In this document: positions 8,848 to 16,845 of the stretch, piece after piece
Layout: each line of letters opens with the position of its first letter
How positions within the stretch are numbered: position 1 is the first letter of the stretch
Assembly (NCBI GenBank): GCA_047921175.1
Contig: JBLRWQ010000044.1
Location: 1 to 26,226, forward strand
Source: T1Sed10-7 sp047921175
Lineage (GTDB): Bacteria; Actinomycetota; Nitriliruptoria; Nitriliruptorales; Nitriliruptoraceae
Direction of reading: 5' to 3'
Length of the DNA stretch: 26,226 bases
Program-made: the position numbers and the translations under genes
Notes under the pieces: generated by a model
What the model was told of the DNA's origin: nothing
Databases searched by the model: none
What the model saw: the letters and a program-made list of their open reading frames with translations, nothing else

Positions 8848-10044
8848 ATGAGCGAGGCGGCCCGGACGCTGCGCCTCCGCCCGGGGCTCGCTGTCGTGCC
8901 CGGCCCCCCGCTCCGGCTGTGGCACAGCGACAGCGGCCAGGTCGAAGCGCTCAGCCCCGCCGAGGTGGGGCCGCTGCTGACCGCCTTCGTCCGGCCCCGA
9001 CCGGTCGCGGACGTCCTCGCTGGGCTGGAGGCGGGACCGGCCAACCCGGACAGCGCGTCCACCGTGGACCTGCTCGAGCGATGCGTTCGCGCCGGCCTGC
9101 TGGTCGACGGGTTCGACCCGGCTCCGACCGCCGTCGAGACCCTCTTCGCGGCCCCGCACCGCAGCCTCGCCGAGGTCCTCGTGGACCGACCCGACGTGGT
9201 GGTGGTCGGGGTGCCCTACGACGCCGGTGCGACGAGCCGGCCAGGGAGCCGGTTCGGCCCCGAGGCGTTGCGCCGCGCCAGCGGGACCTGCTTCGTCTAC
9301 CGGGAGGACGCCGGTCACCCGACCGGGGCATGGGACCCGGTCGCCGAACGGCAGGTGCTGGCTGGCGTGCGGATGGCGGACGTGGGTGACCTGTCGGAGG
9401 TCGCACCGGTGCGCAACGGCGTCGTCCTCGACCGGCTCCGACAGACCGTCGGGCACCTGGCGGCCAACGGGTCGGTCCCGGTCGCGCTCGGCGGCGACCA
9501 CTCCATCACGCTCCCGGTGCTGACCGGGCTGGCCAAGGCCCACGGTCCGATCGGCGTGATCCACGTCGACGCGCACGCGGACCGCGGTGCCGACCCGGGG
9601 GTCAGCTGGCGGGTGGGGGTCCACCACGGGAACTTCCTCACCTGGGCCCTGCGCGACCAACGGATCACCCGGCTGGTGCAGCTCGGCATCCGCCAGCGTG
9701 AGGCGGTCGCCCCGCCCCCCGACCCGCGGGTGCGGGTCTGGCCCGGGACCCAGGCCGCGAGCGTCCCGCTCGACGAGGTCCTCGCCGACCTGCCCGAGGA
9801 CCTGCCGTGGCACGTGACCCTCGATGTCGATGCGCTCGACCCGAGCGTGCTCCCGGCGACCGGGACCCCGGTCCCCGGCGGGTTCGGCGTCCACGAGCTG
9901 GCCGCGCTGCTGGTCGGCATCGCCGCACAGCGACGGGTCGTCGGCGTGGACGTGTGCGAGCTGATGCCGGGGTCGGACGAGACCGCCGGGCTGATCCCCT
10001 GCGAGCTCCTCGTCCGGATGCTGGCCGCGGCGCTGGCGCCCTGA
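8848..10044 (+). CDS. PqqD-like (RRE-like) domain fused to arginase/agmatinase-family enzyme; probable peptide arginase
   Basis: ATG 8848 with GAGGAG (8835-8840) gives 398 aa; an in-frame extension upstream is non-coding in character. Residues 1-90 look like a PqqD-type peptide-binding domain: LRLRPG near the start, then LWHSDSGQ, an LSPAE helix, and a hydrophobic C-terminal helix pair ending GLLVDGFDP. From about 115 it is a ureohydrolase: VGVPYDAG, GGDHS at 215-219, DAHAD at 241-245 and DVDALDPS at 326-333, giving Mn ligands His218, Asp241, His243, Asp245, Asp326 and Asp328, all present. Arginase-family enzymes that act on peptidyl Arg to make ornithine are known from RiPP clusters (OspR type). 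The recognition-like domain and location argue for a peptide substrate rather than free arginine or agmatine. Confidence 0.88.
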   Translation: MSEAARTLRLRPGLAVVPGPPLRLWHSDSGQVEALSPAEVGPLLTAFVRPRPVADVLAGLEAGPANPDSASTVDLLERCVRAGLLVDGFDPAPTAVETLFAAPHRSLAEVLVDRPDVVVVGVPYDAGATSRPGSRFGPEALRRASGTCFVYREDAGHPTGAWDPVAERQVLAGVRMADVGDLSEVAPVRNGVVLDRLRQTVGHLAANGSVPVALGGDHSITLPVLTGLAKAHGPIGVIHVDAHADRGADPGVSWRVGVHHGNFLTWALRDQRITRLVQLGIRQREAVAPPPDPRVRVWPGTQAASVPLDEVLADLPEDLPWHVTLDVDALDPSVLPATGTPVPGGFGVHELAALLVGIAAQRRVVGVDVCELMPGSDETAGLIPCELLVRMLAAALAP

Positions 10045-10676
10045 TGCCCGATCAGCTCGAGCCGTACCGGGCCGCGCTCGAGGACGTGGCCGCTGCTGCG
10101 CATGGCGCCGCGCACGACCAGCTGGGGTGCCCGCTCCCCCCGATCCGGATGCAGCTGGTGGCCGCGCCCCCCGGTGCCGAACGGCTCATGGCCGTCCCCC
10201 CGGACACCGTGGAGCTGGCGGTCTCCGACCCCGGGCAGCTCCGGCCGCCCCCGGCGGGGGCCAACACGATCTACGGCGTGTGCCACGAGATCGGGCACCT
10301 GGTCCTGGCACTGGCCACCCCTCGGTGGCGGCAGGTCCCGGTCGTCTGGGACGAGGCCTTCGCGCACCTGCTGGCCGTCGACGTCCTGCTGCCGGCGGTC
10401 TGGGCCGCGCACGGCGCCACGCTGTGGCCCGACCCCTATCCGGACTACCCCACACGTGAGCTCCAGGTCCCCGCCGGGAGCCAAGGGCTCGATGGCGGGA
10501 CGATGGCCACGCTGGAACGGTCGACGACGCACCTGCGCCGCATCGCCGCGCGGGTGGGGGTCGCGGGGCTGCTCGCGTCGCTCGGGCGGATCGCGCCCCA
10601 CCAGCTCACGGTGACGGAGCTCGGCCCTGCACTTCGGCGTGAGACGGAGGGCCAAACCCCCGCCGGGTCGGTGTAA
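10044..10676 (+). CDS. Small HExxH putative metalloprotease; candidate leader peptidase
   Basis: A 210-aa protein, start ATG overlapping the arginase stop (TGATG), so translation is probably coupled. It carries HEIGH at 81-85, the zinc-binding HExxH motif, and a Glu at 104 within WDEAFAH, 19 residues on, which could be the third ligand as in gluzincins. No signal peptide or transmembrane helix is evident, so it should act in the cytoplasm. I do not recognise a closer family. In a peptide-modification operon that lacks any other protease, removal of a leader peptide is a reasonable proposal. HExxH can occur by chance, but here it lies in a hydrophobic helix context typical of real sites. The stop codon lies inside promoter P3. 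Confidence 0.75.
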   Translation: MPDQLEPYRAALEDVAAAAHGAAHDQLGCPLPPIRMQLVAAPPGAERLMAVPPDTVELAVSDPGQLRPPPAGANTIYGVCHEIGHLVLALATPRWRQVPVVWDEAFAHLLAVDVLLPAVWAAHGATLWPDPYPDYPTRELQVPAGSQGLDGGTMATLERSTTHLRRIAARVGVAGLLASLGRIAPHQLTVTELGPALRRETEGQTPAGSV

Positions 10677-10697
10677 CCGGCCGGACCGGTTCGCGTC
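10672..10697 (+). promoter_or_regulatory. ECF-sigma-like promoter P3, internal to the RiPP cluster
   Basis: TGTAACC (10672-10678) and CGTC (10694-10697) with a 15-base spacer, as at P1 and P2. The TAA inside it is the stop of the HExxH gene. The spacer also holds an inverted repeat, AACCGG 10675-10680 and CCGGTT 10686-10691. It lies 74 bases before the 175-aa gene, in a 95-base gap, and would drive the second half of the cluster. Confidence 0.62.
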
Positions 10698-10771
10698 TTG
10701 GAAGCGTGCGGCAGGAGCTGACCGCACGTCCGAGAGACCCAGCGCACCGCTGCGCGAGGAGGGGTTCGACG

Positions 10772-11299
10772 ATGAGCGACGACACGTTCCCGACGGTGCG
10801 GATCACCGCGACCGATCGGCACCGCTTCGAGGTGGAGCTCCCCGGCGGGGACGGCACGCAGGTGCCCTCGCTCCCCGAGGAGCTGCGGGGCGAGGACATC
10901 CCGAGCTTCGTGCTCGAATGGATCGCCGAGTCCGACGAGATCGGGCTCATCATCCAGGAGCTCCTCCAGGCACCAACCAAGTCGCTGTGCCGGATCTTCC
11001 GGGTCCCCACGTACGACGCGAAGACGCAGCTGTCCACCCCGACGTTCTCGGTCTCCCCGATCACCTTCCCCAGCGACATGTGGCGCTCGGTGGGGGACGT
11101 GAGCGGGTTCGGGATGGACGAGGCACCGCCGGACACCGTGCCCGGTCTGCCCGAGGGCGTCCAGCTCCCGATCCGGCTGCTGGAGCTCATCGCCATGACC
11201 AAGCGACTCGACGCCTGGATCGAGAAGGGCTGGCGCGTACGTGCCTGGGCCGAGGAGCACGGCCACGGCGACGCCCCCTGGCTGCCCGCAGCGCTCTGA
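10772..11299 (+). CDS. 175-aa protein of unknown family, DVSGF motif; paralogous to the GNAT-fused domain at 14306
   Basis: ATG 10772 with GAGGAG at 10756-10761. No known domain recognised. Three parts: a conserved segment at 43-65 (PSFVLEW, SDEIGL, QELL), a variable middle at 66-123 with the only Cys (73), and a conserved tail at 124-170 (PGLP-GV-LP, AWIEKG, RVRAWAEEHGHGDAPW). Conserved parts recur at the C-terminus of the GNAT fusion in the same operon, at about 70% identity in the first segment; the middle does not. DVSGF at 109-113 is shared with the 77-aa and 103-aa proteins. It is first behind P3 and 24 bases before a radical SAM gene. It may be a long precursor, or a carrier/recognition protein for the radical SAM enzymes. 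Sequence alone does not decide. Confidence 0.72.
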   Translation: MSDDTFPTVRITATDRHRFEVELPGGDGTQVPSLPEELRGEDIPSFVLEWIAESDEIGLIIQELLQAPTKSLCRIFRVPTYDAKTQLSTPTFSVSPITFPSDMWRSVGDVSGFGMDEAPPDTVPGLPEGVQLPIRLLELIAMTKRLDAWIEKGWRVRAWAEEHGHGDAPWLPAAL

Positions 11300-11323
11300 T
11301 CCGAGACGAGCATCGGACCCGAG

Positions 11324-12427
11324 GTGGACGAGGCGACAGGCCCACCCGCCGGCAACCCGATCCGGGAGTTCGGGCTGCTCTACAGCCGGTTCTGCAACGC
11401 GGCCTGCGCCCACTGCGGGTCGAGCTCCGGCCCCACCGCACGGGGCCGGATGCCGATGGACATCGTCGAGCGCTGCGTCACGGACGTGGCCGGGGCCGGC
11501 ATCCGCTCGGTGATGATCAGCGGCGGGGAACCGCTCGCGTACTTCACCGACATCCGGCACGTCGCCGGCCTGGCCCAGACGGCCGGGCTCGGGGTGCAGC
11601 TCTGCTCGAACGGCTTCTGGGGCGACCGACGTGACCGGGCCCTGAGCTGGCTCGAGCAGCTCCGGGACCGCGGCCTGGACGAGCTGCTGCTCAGCACCGA
11701 CCGGTTCCACCTCGCCTTCGTGCCGCTCCGGTCGGTGATCGGTGCGGCCCAGGCCGCCAGCGAGCTCGGCATCCCGTGCCAGATCGCGGTGCCCGCCACG
11801 GCCCGCGACTGGCAGGCCAGCTCGATCGTGGCCACCCTCCAGCGGGAGACCGACGCGCTGGTGCGCACCCACCCGGTCCACCCGGTCGGACGCGGCGAGG
11901 GCCTACCGCCCCACCACTTCCGGTGGCCGACCCTCCAGGTCGGTCCCTGCCACCTCGTCGGCCACGTCGAGGTGGACCAGGACGGCACCGTGTCGGTCTG
12001 CCCCACCAGCGCCGACTTCGACCAGCGCAGCCCCCTGATCCTCGGCAACGTCACCGCCGACCCGCTCGCGACCCTGCTGACGCGCTTCCAGGCCACGCCG
12101 CTCTACGCGGTCATCTCCCGCTGGGGCCCGCTCGGGCTGCACGTGCTGGCCAACGGCACCCGCGACACGGGCATGCTGGGGCTGCCCGAGCGGCTGCACG
12201 ACTGCCACCTGTGCCGCTCGCTGACCACCGACGAGACGGTCGCGGCCCGGGTCGCCGACCGCCACGGCGTCGACCTGCTGGCCCCCGTCGCGCCCACCGA
12301 GCTGGCCGGCCTGCTCCAGCAGGTCGCGGAGGCCATCGCTGTCGACGCCGCCCGGCGCGACCCGCCTACGCACCCCGCGCCCCCCCGATCGGCCGCGGAC
12401 CTGCTGCCCCTGTCCCCCCCGAGCTGA
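11324..12427 (+). CDS. Radical SAM enzyme with auxiliary cysteines (peptide modification)
   Basis: A 367-aa protein, GTG start with a weak ribosome site. The SAM-cluster motif is Cys24-x3-Cys28-x2-Cys31 (CNAACAHC), followed by ISGGEP at 65-70 for SAM binding and STDRFH at 124-129. The C-terminal third has Cys209, Cys226, Cys294 and Cys297, the latter two as CHLC, probably holding an auxiliary iron-sulfur cluster in a SPASM/twitch-like manner. Such enzymes modify peptides by radical chemistry (epimerisation, C-C or thioether links). It lies directly behind the 175-aa gene, which makes that protein a likely substrate or partner. The last 50 residues are a disordered Pro/Ala-rich tail. The reaction cannot be told from sequence. 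Confidence 0.87.
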   Translation: MDEATGPPAGNPIREFGLLYSRFCNAACAHCGSSSGPTARGRMPMDIVERCVTDVAGAGIRSVMISGGEPLAYFTDIRHVAGLAQTAGLGVQLCSNGFWGDRRDRALSWLEQLRDRGLDELLLSTDRFHLAFVPLRSVIGAAQAASELGIPCQIAVPATARDWQASSIVATLQRETDALVRTHPVHPVGRGEGLPPHHFRWPTLQVGPCHLVGHVEVDQDGTVSVCPTSADFDQRSPLILGNVTADPLATLLTRFQATPLYAVISRWGPLGLHVLANGTRDTGMLGLPERLHDCHLCRSLTTDETVAARVADRHGVDLLAPVAPTELAGLLQQVAEAIAVDAARRDPPTHPAPPRSAADLLPLSPPS

Positions 12428-12440
12428 CGAGGCGTCACGC

Positions 12441-13796
12441 ATGCACCAGCTGTCGCACTACACCATCACCGGCGAGCGGACCGACGGCACCGTCGTGTAC
12501 GCCAACACCCGCAGCAACCGACGGGTCCTGGTCAGCGCCGAACACCACGAGTCACTCCAGCGCAGCGGGCCCATCGGTGCCAACGGCGCCCTGCCCGCCG
12601 ACCTCGTCGCCGGGCTGTCCGCCGCGGGCATCCTGGTCCCCCACGGCACGGACGAGCTGTCCCTGGTCGCGGCGGACTACCTCGAGGACCGCGAGCCCGA
12701 CGACGAGCTGCTGCTCACCCTCGCCCCGACCATCTCGTGCAACCTCGCCTGCACCTACTGCTTCGAGCCGGACCACCGGGCGGTGTTCATGACCCGTGAG
12801 GAGGAGGCCCGGCTGCTGCGGTTCGTCCGGGGCAAGCTGCAGGGCCGCCGCCAGCTGCACGTGGTCTGGTTCGGCGGCGAGCCGCTGCTGCACCCGGACG
12901 CCATCACGCGGCTGTCCCGCGACCTGCTGCGGATCGCCAGCTTCGCCGGGGCGACCTACAGCGCCGAGATCGTGACCAACGGCACCCGGCTGACCGACGA
13001 GCTCGCGGCCAAGCTGGCCGCGCTGCGGGTCACGAGCGCGCAGATCACGATCGACGGCCCGGCGCCGGTCCACGACCTGCTCCGGCCCACGCTCGGTGGC
13101 AAGCCCAGCTACGCGGCGACCATCGCGGGGGCCCTGGCCGCACACCGGCACATGACCGCGTACCTGCGCATGAACCTCGATCGGCACAACGTGGCCACGA
13201 TCCCGCAGCTGCTCACCGACCTGGTCGACCGTGGGCTGGCCGGTGCCCCGGTGGGCTTCACGCGCGTCGAGCCCCCGGCCGTGTACGGCCCGGTGCTCCG
13301 GGGGCTGGTCCAGGAGCACTACCTCACCGTGCCCGAGTTCGCCGAGGTCGAGGTGGAGCTGCTCGAGGCGGCGCGCGCGGCCGGGCTCCGCGCCGAGGTG
13401 CCCGGCTTCCGGGCCGACGACGCCGCCGCGGACGACGACGCCCTGCCGTGCGCGGCGGTGAACCGGGGCCACTTCGTGATCGAGCCGGGGGGCAAGGTCA
13501 AACGCTGCTGGGCCGAGGTCTCCGACGACCAGCACCTCGCCGGGCAACTGCGCGACGACGGGATGGTGCTGGGCGAGCGCGACGGGGTCTGGCGCGAGTA
13601 CGACCCCATCGATGCCGACTGTGCGAGCTGCAAGGTCCTCCCGATCTGCTACGGCGGCTGCCCCAAGGCCCGCATCGACGGGGCCATGGCCCAGGCGGGC
13701 TCCCGGGACGAAGCCCGGATCTTCAAGGAGCGCTACGTCTGCTCCCCCCGGCGCTACAACCTCGGGCAGCTGCTCGGTCGGGACCTGATCGGGTGA
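12441..13796 (+). CDS. Radical SAM/SPASM peptide maturase
   Basis: A 451-aa protein. The N-terminal ~90 residues lack a known motif and may bind the peptide. The radical SAM motif is Cys100-x3-Cys104-x2-Cys107 (CNLACTYC), with WFGGEPLL after it. The C-terminus is a SPASM domain with Cys394, 397, 403 and 407 (CASC, then PICYGGCPK), plus further Cys upstream (LPCAA, KRCWAE) and at YVCSPRR, so two auxiliary [4Fe-4S] clusters are expected. Related SPASM enzymes form thioether or C-C cross-links in RiPPs. The 103-aa candidate has no Cys and the 175-aa protein has one, so C-C or C-O type links are at least as likely as thioethers. It starts 13 bases after the previous stop and overlaps or abuts the GNAT fusion gene. 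Confidence 0.92.
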   Translation: MHQLSHYTITGERTDGTVVYANTRSNRRVLVSAEHHESLQRSGPIGANGALPADLVAGLSAAGILVPHGTDELSLVAADYLEDREPDDELLLTLAPTISCNLACTYCFEPDHRAVFMTREEEARLLRFVRGKLQGRRQLHVVWFGGEPLLHPDAITRLSRDLLRIASFAGATYSAEIVTNGTRLTDELAAKLAALRVTSAQITIDGPAPVHDLLRPTLGGKPSYAATIAGALAAHRHMTAYLRMNLDRHNVATIPQLLTDLVDRGLAGAPVGFTRVEPPAVYGPVLRGLVQEHYLTVPEFAEVEVELLEAARAAGLRAEVPGFRADDAAADDDALPCAAVNRGHFVIEPGGKVKRCWAEVSDDQHLAGQLRDDGMVLGERDGVWREYDPIDADCASCKVLPICYGGCPKARIDGAMAQAGSRDEARIFKERYVCSPRRYNLGQLLGRDLIG

Positions 13797-13801
13797 GCGG
13801 G

Positions 13802-14746
13802 ATGACCACCGCCGACCAGCCTCGGGTGATCGATGCGCTGCCGCACCTCGCGCATCCGGACGTCCGGCGGCTGCTGGCCGCCTCCATGGACGACCCCGAC
13901 GCGGCCGAGCTCGACCAGCTCGCCGCCTACTACCGGCACGCACCGGAACCGACGGTCGTCTTCGGCGTACGGGACCGGACCGGGCTGCTCGGGGTCACCG
14001 GGGCCGTCGCCCGCAGCCCCGGACGCTGCGAGGTGCTCAACCTCGCGGTCGACCCGCGAGCGCGCCGCCAGGGTCTCGGGCGACGGTTGCTGTCGGTCGC
14101 CGCTGCGGCCCTCCACGCGGACGCGGTCCTCGCGCACACCGACGCCGAGGCGGTCGCGTTCTACCGCGCGTGCGGGTTCACCCTCGAGCCGGTCGGCGAG
14201 GTCCGACCGGGGCTGATGCGGTACCTGGCGCACCGCCCCGCGGCCGGGCTCTCCGACGACACCTGGTCGAGCGCACCCGTTGGACACCGTGATGGTCCGT
14301 ACGGCATGACCATCGCCCTGCCACCCGGCGGCAACACGCTGCCGCGGGTGCCGGACGCGCTCGCCGACCAGCGGCTGCCCGCCTTCGTGGTCGAGTGGAT
14401 CCTCGAGACCGACGAGATCGGCCTGATGCTCCAGGAACTCCTGCCCGACCGCTTCCCCCCGACGACCCCGGCGATCCGGCCGGCGCGGGTCCGGGACTTC
14501 CTGGGACCGGTCACCCGCACGGCCGCGCTGGTCGGGACCGCGGCTCCCGCGGACGCCTCTCCGGCGCAGGACCCCGATACGCCCATCCCCGGGCTCCCGG
14601 CAGGGGTGACCCTTCCGATGGCGGTGCTGGAGGTGGCGGAGATGGGCCAGCGGATCGGCGCCTGGATCGACAAGGGGCAGCGCGTGGCGCGGTGGGCCGA
14701 GACCCACGGCCACGGCGACGCACCCTGGATCGTGCCGGACCTATGA
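13802..14746 (+). CDS. GNAT acyltransferase fused to a second copy of the 175-aa-family domain
   Basis: A 314-aa protein. Residues about 10-142 are a GNAT fold: a VLNLAVDPRARRQGLGRRLL stretch holds the acyl-CoA loop (R-x-x-G-x-G at 88-93), and AVAFYRACGF follows near 117-126. From about 169 to the end it repeats the 175-aa protein: PAFVVEWILETDEIGL, QELL, then PGLPAGV, AWIDKG and HGHGDAPW. No stop separates them and the frame is continuous, although an internal ATG at 14306 could restart translation of the second part alone. GNAT enzymes in some RiPP pathways acylate Lys or ornithine side chains (selidamide type), which would fit an upstream peptide arginase. ATG 13802 is used; GTG 13793 is also possible. 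The stop overlaps the next start (ATGA). Confidence 0.82.
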   Translation: MTTADQPRVIDALPHLAHPDVRRLLAASMDDPDAAELDQLAAYYRHAPEPTVVFGVRDRTGLLGVTGAVARSPGRCEVLNLAVDPRARRQGLGRRLLSVAAAALHADAVLAHTDAEAVAFYRACGFTLEPVGEVRPGLMRYLAHRPAAGLSDDTWSSAPVGHRDGPYGMTIALPPGGNTLPRVPDALADQRLPAFVVEWILETDEIGLMLQELLPDRFPPTTPAIRPARVRDFLGPVTRTAALVGTAAPADASPAQDPDTPIPGLPAGVTLPMAVLEVAEMGQRIGAWIDKGQRVARWAETHGHGDAPWIVPDL

Positions 14747-16689
14747 CGGACGACGGTCGACGACCACCCCGGCCGACCGCCGTCGACACCGACGGACGGC
14801 CGACCATCGCCCTGGTCGCGATGCCGTGGCAGTCCGCACACCGGCCGTCCCTGCCCCTCGGCCTGCTGGCTGCCGTGATCCGGGCGGAGACCTCCTGGAA
14901 CGTGGTCCAGGTCCCCGCCTACCTGGACTGGCTCCGCTGGCTCCTGGACGCGGACCTCGAGGCCGCGTTCACCGTGGCCGAGTACGACCGGATCGCCGAC
15001 GAGTCCTTCTTCCACGGGGTCGGTGACTGGGTCTTCGCCCCGGCGCTCCACGGCCACGAGCCGGGCGACGACGGCTACCCCGCCTACGTCGAGGGACGCG
15101 GTGGCGAGGTCGGCCGCGCGGCGCTGCTGCGTCCGCTGGCGTCCCGCTTCGTCGCCGCCATGGCGACGCAGGTCCTCGCCGCCTCCCCGGTGGTGGTCGG
15201 CTGTACCACGACCTTCATGCAGAACACCGCCTCCCTCGCACTGCTCCGGGAGGTGAAGCGCCGCGACCCCGCGGCGGTGACCGTCCTGGGCGGCGCCAAC
15301 TGCGACGGCCCGATGGGCGCGGCCCTGCACCGCAGCTTCCCCTTCGTGGATCTGGTGGTGCGCGGCGAGGGCGAGCCCGCGGTCGTCGACCTGCTGGACG
15401 CCCTCGGATGCCCCACCCCAGCAGCACGGGAGCCACGGCTGGCGGCGATCCCCGGCCTGTGCTGGCGGCCCGCGTCCGCCGCCCGGACCTGCTCGACAGC
15501 GAACCCGATCGTCACGTCGCCCTGGAACGGGCTGGCCGGGAACCCGGCCCCGGACCACGAGCCGTACTTCACGCGCGTCGAGCAGCTCGGGCTGCGGCCC
15601 CTGCTGGACCTGGAGCTGGTCTTCGAGGGCTCCCGGGGCTGCTGGTGGGGGGAGAAGCACCACTGCACCTTCTGCGGGTTGAACGGCACGCTGATGACCT
15701 CCCGGGTCCGTCCGACGGAGGTGGTGCTGGACGAGATCACCTCGATGATCGCGCGGTACGGCGTCCACGACCTGGTGGCGGTCGACAACATCCTGGCTCG
15801 GGAGCACCAGCGCGACCTCCTCCCACGGCTCGCCGACGCGCAGCTCGGTGCGACCTTCCACGTCGAGACCAAGTCCAACCTCCACGAGCGTGACCTGGCC
15901 CTGTTCGCGGCCGCCGGGGTGACCCGGATCCAGGCCGGGGTGGAGTCGCTCATCAGTGACGTCCTGGAGCTGATGGACAAGGGGGTGACCGGGGCCCACA
16001 ACGTGCGGACGCTCCGGCTGTGCTCGACCTACGGTGTCCGGCTCAGCTGGAACGTGCTGTACGGCTTCCCGGGCGAGCGAGAGGCCGACTACCGGGCGCT
16101 GATCGAGGCGATACCGGCACTGTGGCACCTGCAGCCACCGGCGGGTGCGTTCCGGATCACCCTCGAGCGGTTCTCCCCGCACCACCGGGACCCCTCGCTC
16201 GGGTTCGCGGAGCGCCGACCGGCGGGCTTCTACCCGTTCGTCTACCCGCAGCTGGCGCCCGAGGACCTCGAGGACCTCGCCTACCTGTTCGACACCCCCG
16301 ACCAGGGGATCGTCGGGGGCGTCGCCGACGACCTCGTCCGGGCCGTCGCACGCTGGCGGGCCGCCCACCGGCGGGCCTACCTGCGGATGACCGCGGAGGC
16401 CGACCGGGACATCATCTCCGACGGCCGTGGGGGCTTCCAGGTCGTGACGCTCCGCGACCCGACCGAACGAGCGTTGTTCCGCATGGCGCTGGACGGCACC
16501 AGCCTGCGTGCGCTCGAACGTGCGGACGCGCGCGCGGAGGAGCACCTCACCCGCTGGGCCCAGCACCGGCTCGTCCATCGGGACGGCGACCGGATCGTGG
16601 CGCTGCCGATCCCGGCTCCCGGCATGCGGTTCACGCGCCGGGACGCGGATCATCCGGCGACCCGGCCAGACCTGCCGGTCCTCGCGTGA
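14743..16689 (+). CDS. B12-type radical SAM enzyme, RiPP maturation protein 1 family (probable C-methyltransferase)
   Basis: A 648-aa protein. The N-terminal ~290 residues form the cobalamin-binding-like region (LPLGLLAAVI near 37-46, VVVGCTTTF at 150-158, VLGGAN at 181-186, RGEGEP at 207-212). The radical SAM motif is Cys300-x7-Cys308-x2-Cys311 in GSRGCWWGEKHHCTFCGLNG, the wide spacing and wording that define the RiPP maturation radical SAM protein 1 family (TIGR03975). Members C-methylate unactivated carbons of precursor peptides, for example in polytheonamide-type pathways. It ends the operon, with ATGA coupling to the GNAT fusion. Which peptide it methylates is unknown. Confidence 0.93.
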   Translation: MTDDGRRPPRPTAVDTDGRPTIALVAMPWQSAHRPSLPLGLLAAVIRAETSWNVVQVPAYLDWLRWLLDADLEAAFTVAEYDRIADESFFHGVGDWVFAPALHGHEPGDDGYPAYVEGRGGEVGRAALLRPLASRFVAAMATQVLAASPVVVGCTTTFMQNTASLALLREVKRRDPAAVTVLGGANCDGPMGAALHRSFPFVDLVVRGEGEPAVVDLLDALGCPTPAAREPRLAAIPGLCWRPASAARTCSTANPIVTSPWNGLAGNPAPDHEPYFTRVEQLGLRPLLDLELVFEGSRGCWWGEKHHCTFCGLNGTLMTSRVRPTEVVLDEITSMIARYGVHDLVAVDNILAREHQRDLLPRLADAQLGATFHVETKSNLHERDLALFAAAGVTRIQAGVESLISDVLELMDKGVTGAHNVRTLRLCSTYGVRLSWNVLYGFPGEREADYRALIEAIPALWHLQPPAGAFRITLERFSPHHRDPSLGFAERRPAGFYPFVYPQLAPEDLEDLAYLFDTPDQGIVGGVADDLVRAVARWRAAHRRAYLRMTAEADRDIISDGRGGFQVVTLRDPTERALFRMALDGTSLRALERADARAEEHLTRWAQHRLVHRDGDRIVALPIPAPGMRFTRRDADHPATRPDLPVLA

Positions 16690-16772
16690 GGCGCGGACGA
16701 GGACCGGCGGCGAGCCCGAGGTCGTCGACCCCGCCGTTGAGCGCGTAGGGCGGCTTCGGGCTGCTCGGCGGA

Positions 16773-16787
16773 CGGCTCGGCGAGCCG
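16773..16787. terminator. Hairpin at the convergent end of the RiPP operon
   Basis: CGGCTC (16773-16778) and GAGCCG (16782-16787) form a 6-bp stem with a 3-base loop in the 156-base gap between the end of the B12 radical SAM gene (plus) and the end of the HAD-ATPase gene (minus). There is no T-run; it is a possible bidirectional GC-type terminator. Confidence 0.35.
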
Positions 16788-16845
16788 GCGCAGCGGGACT
16801 CCTCCACGCATGGGGACGGTCACCGGGCCCCGGCCCGCGCGCCGC

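Noticed and set aside
8848..10044. Housekeeping agmatinase or arginase
   Set aside because: The PqqD-like N-terminal domain and operon partners fit a peptide substrate better.
14161..16653. Very long minus-strand open frame opposite the B12 radical SAM gene (and similar ones at 22334-24493, 2712-4301, 1881-2732)
   Set aside because: Translations show no family motifs and low-complexity Arg/Gly/Val composition. They are antisense shadows expected at this GC content, opposite genes with full catalytic motifs.
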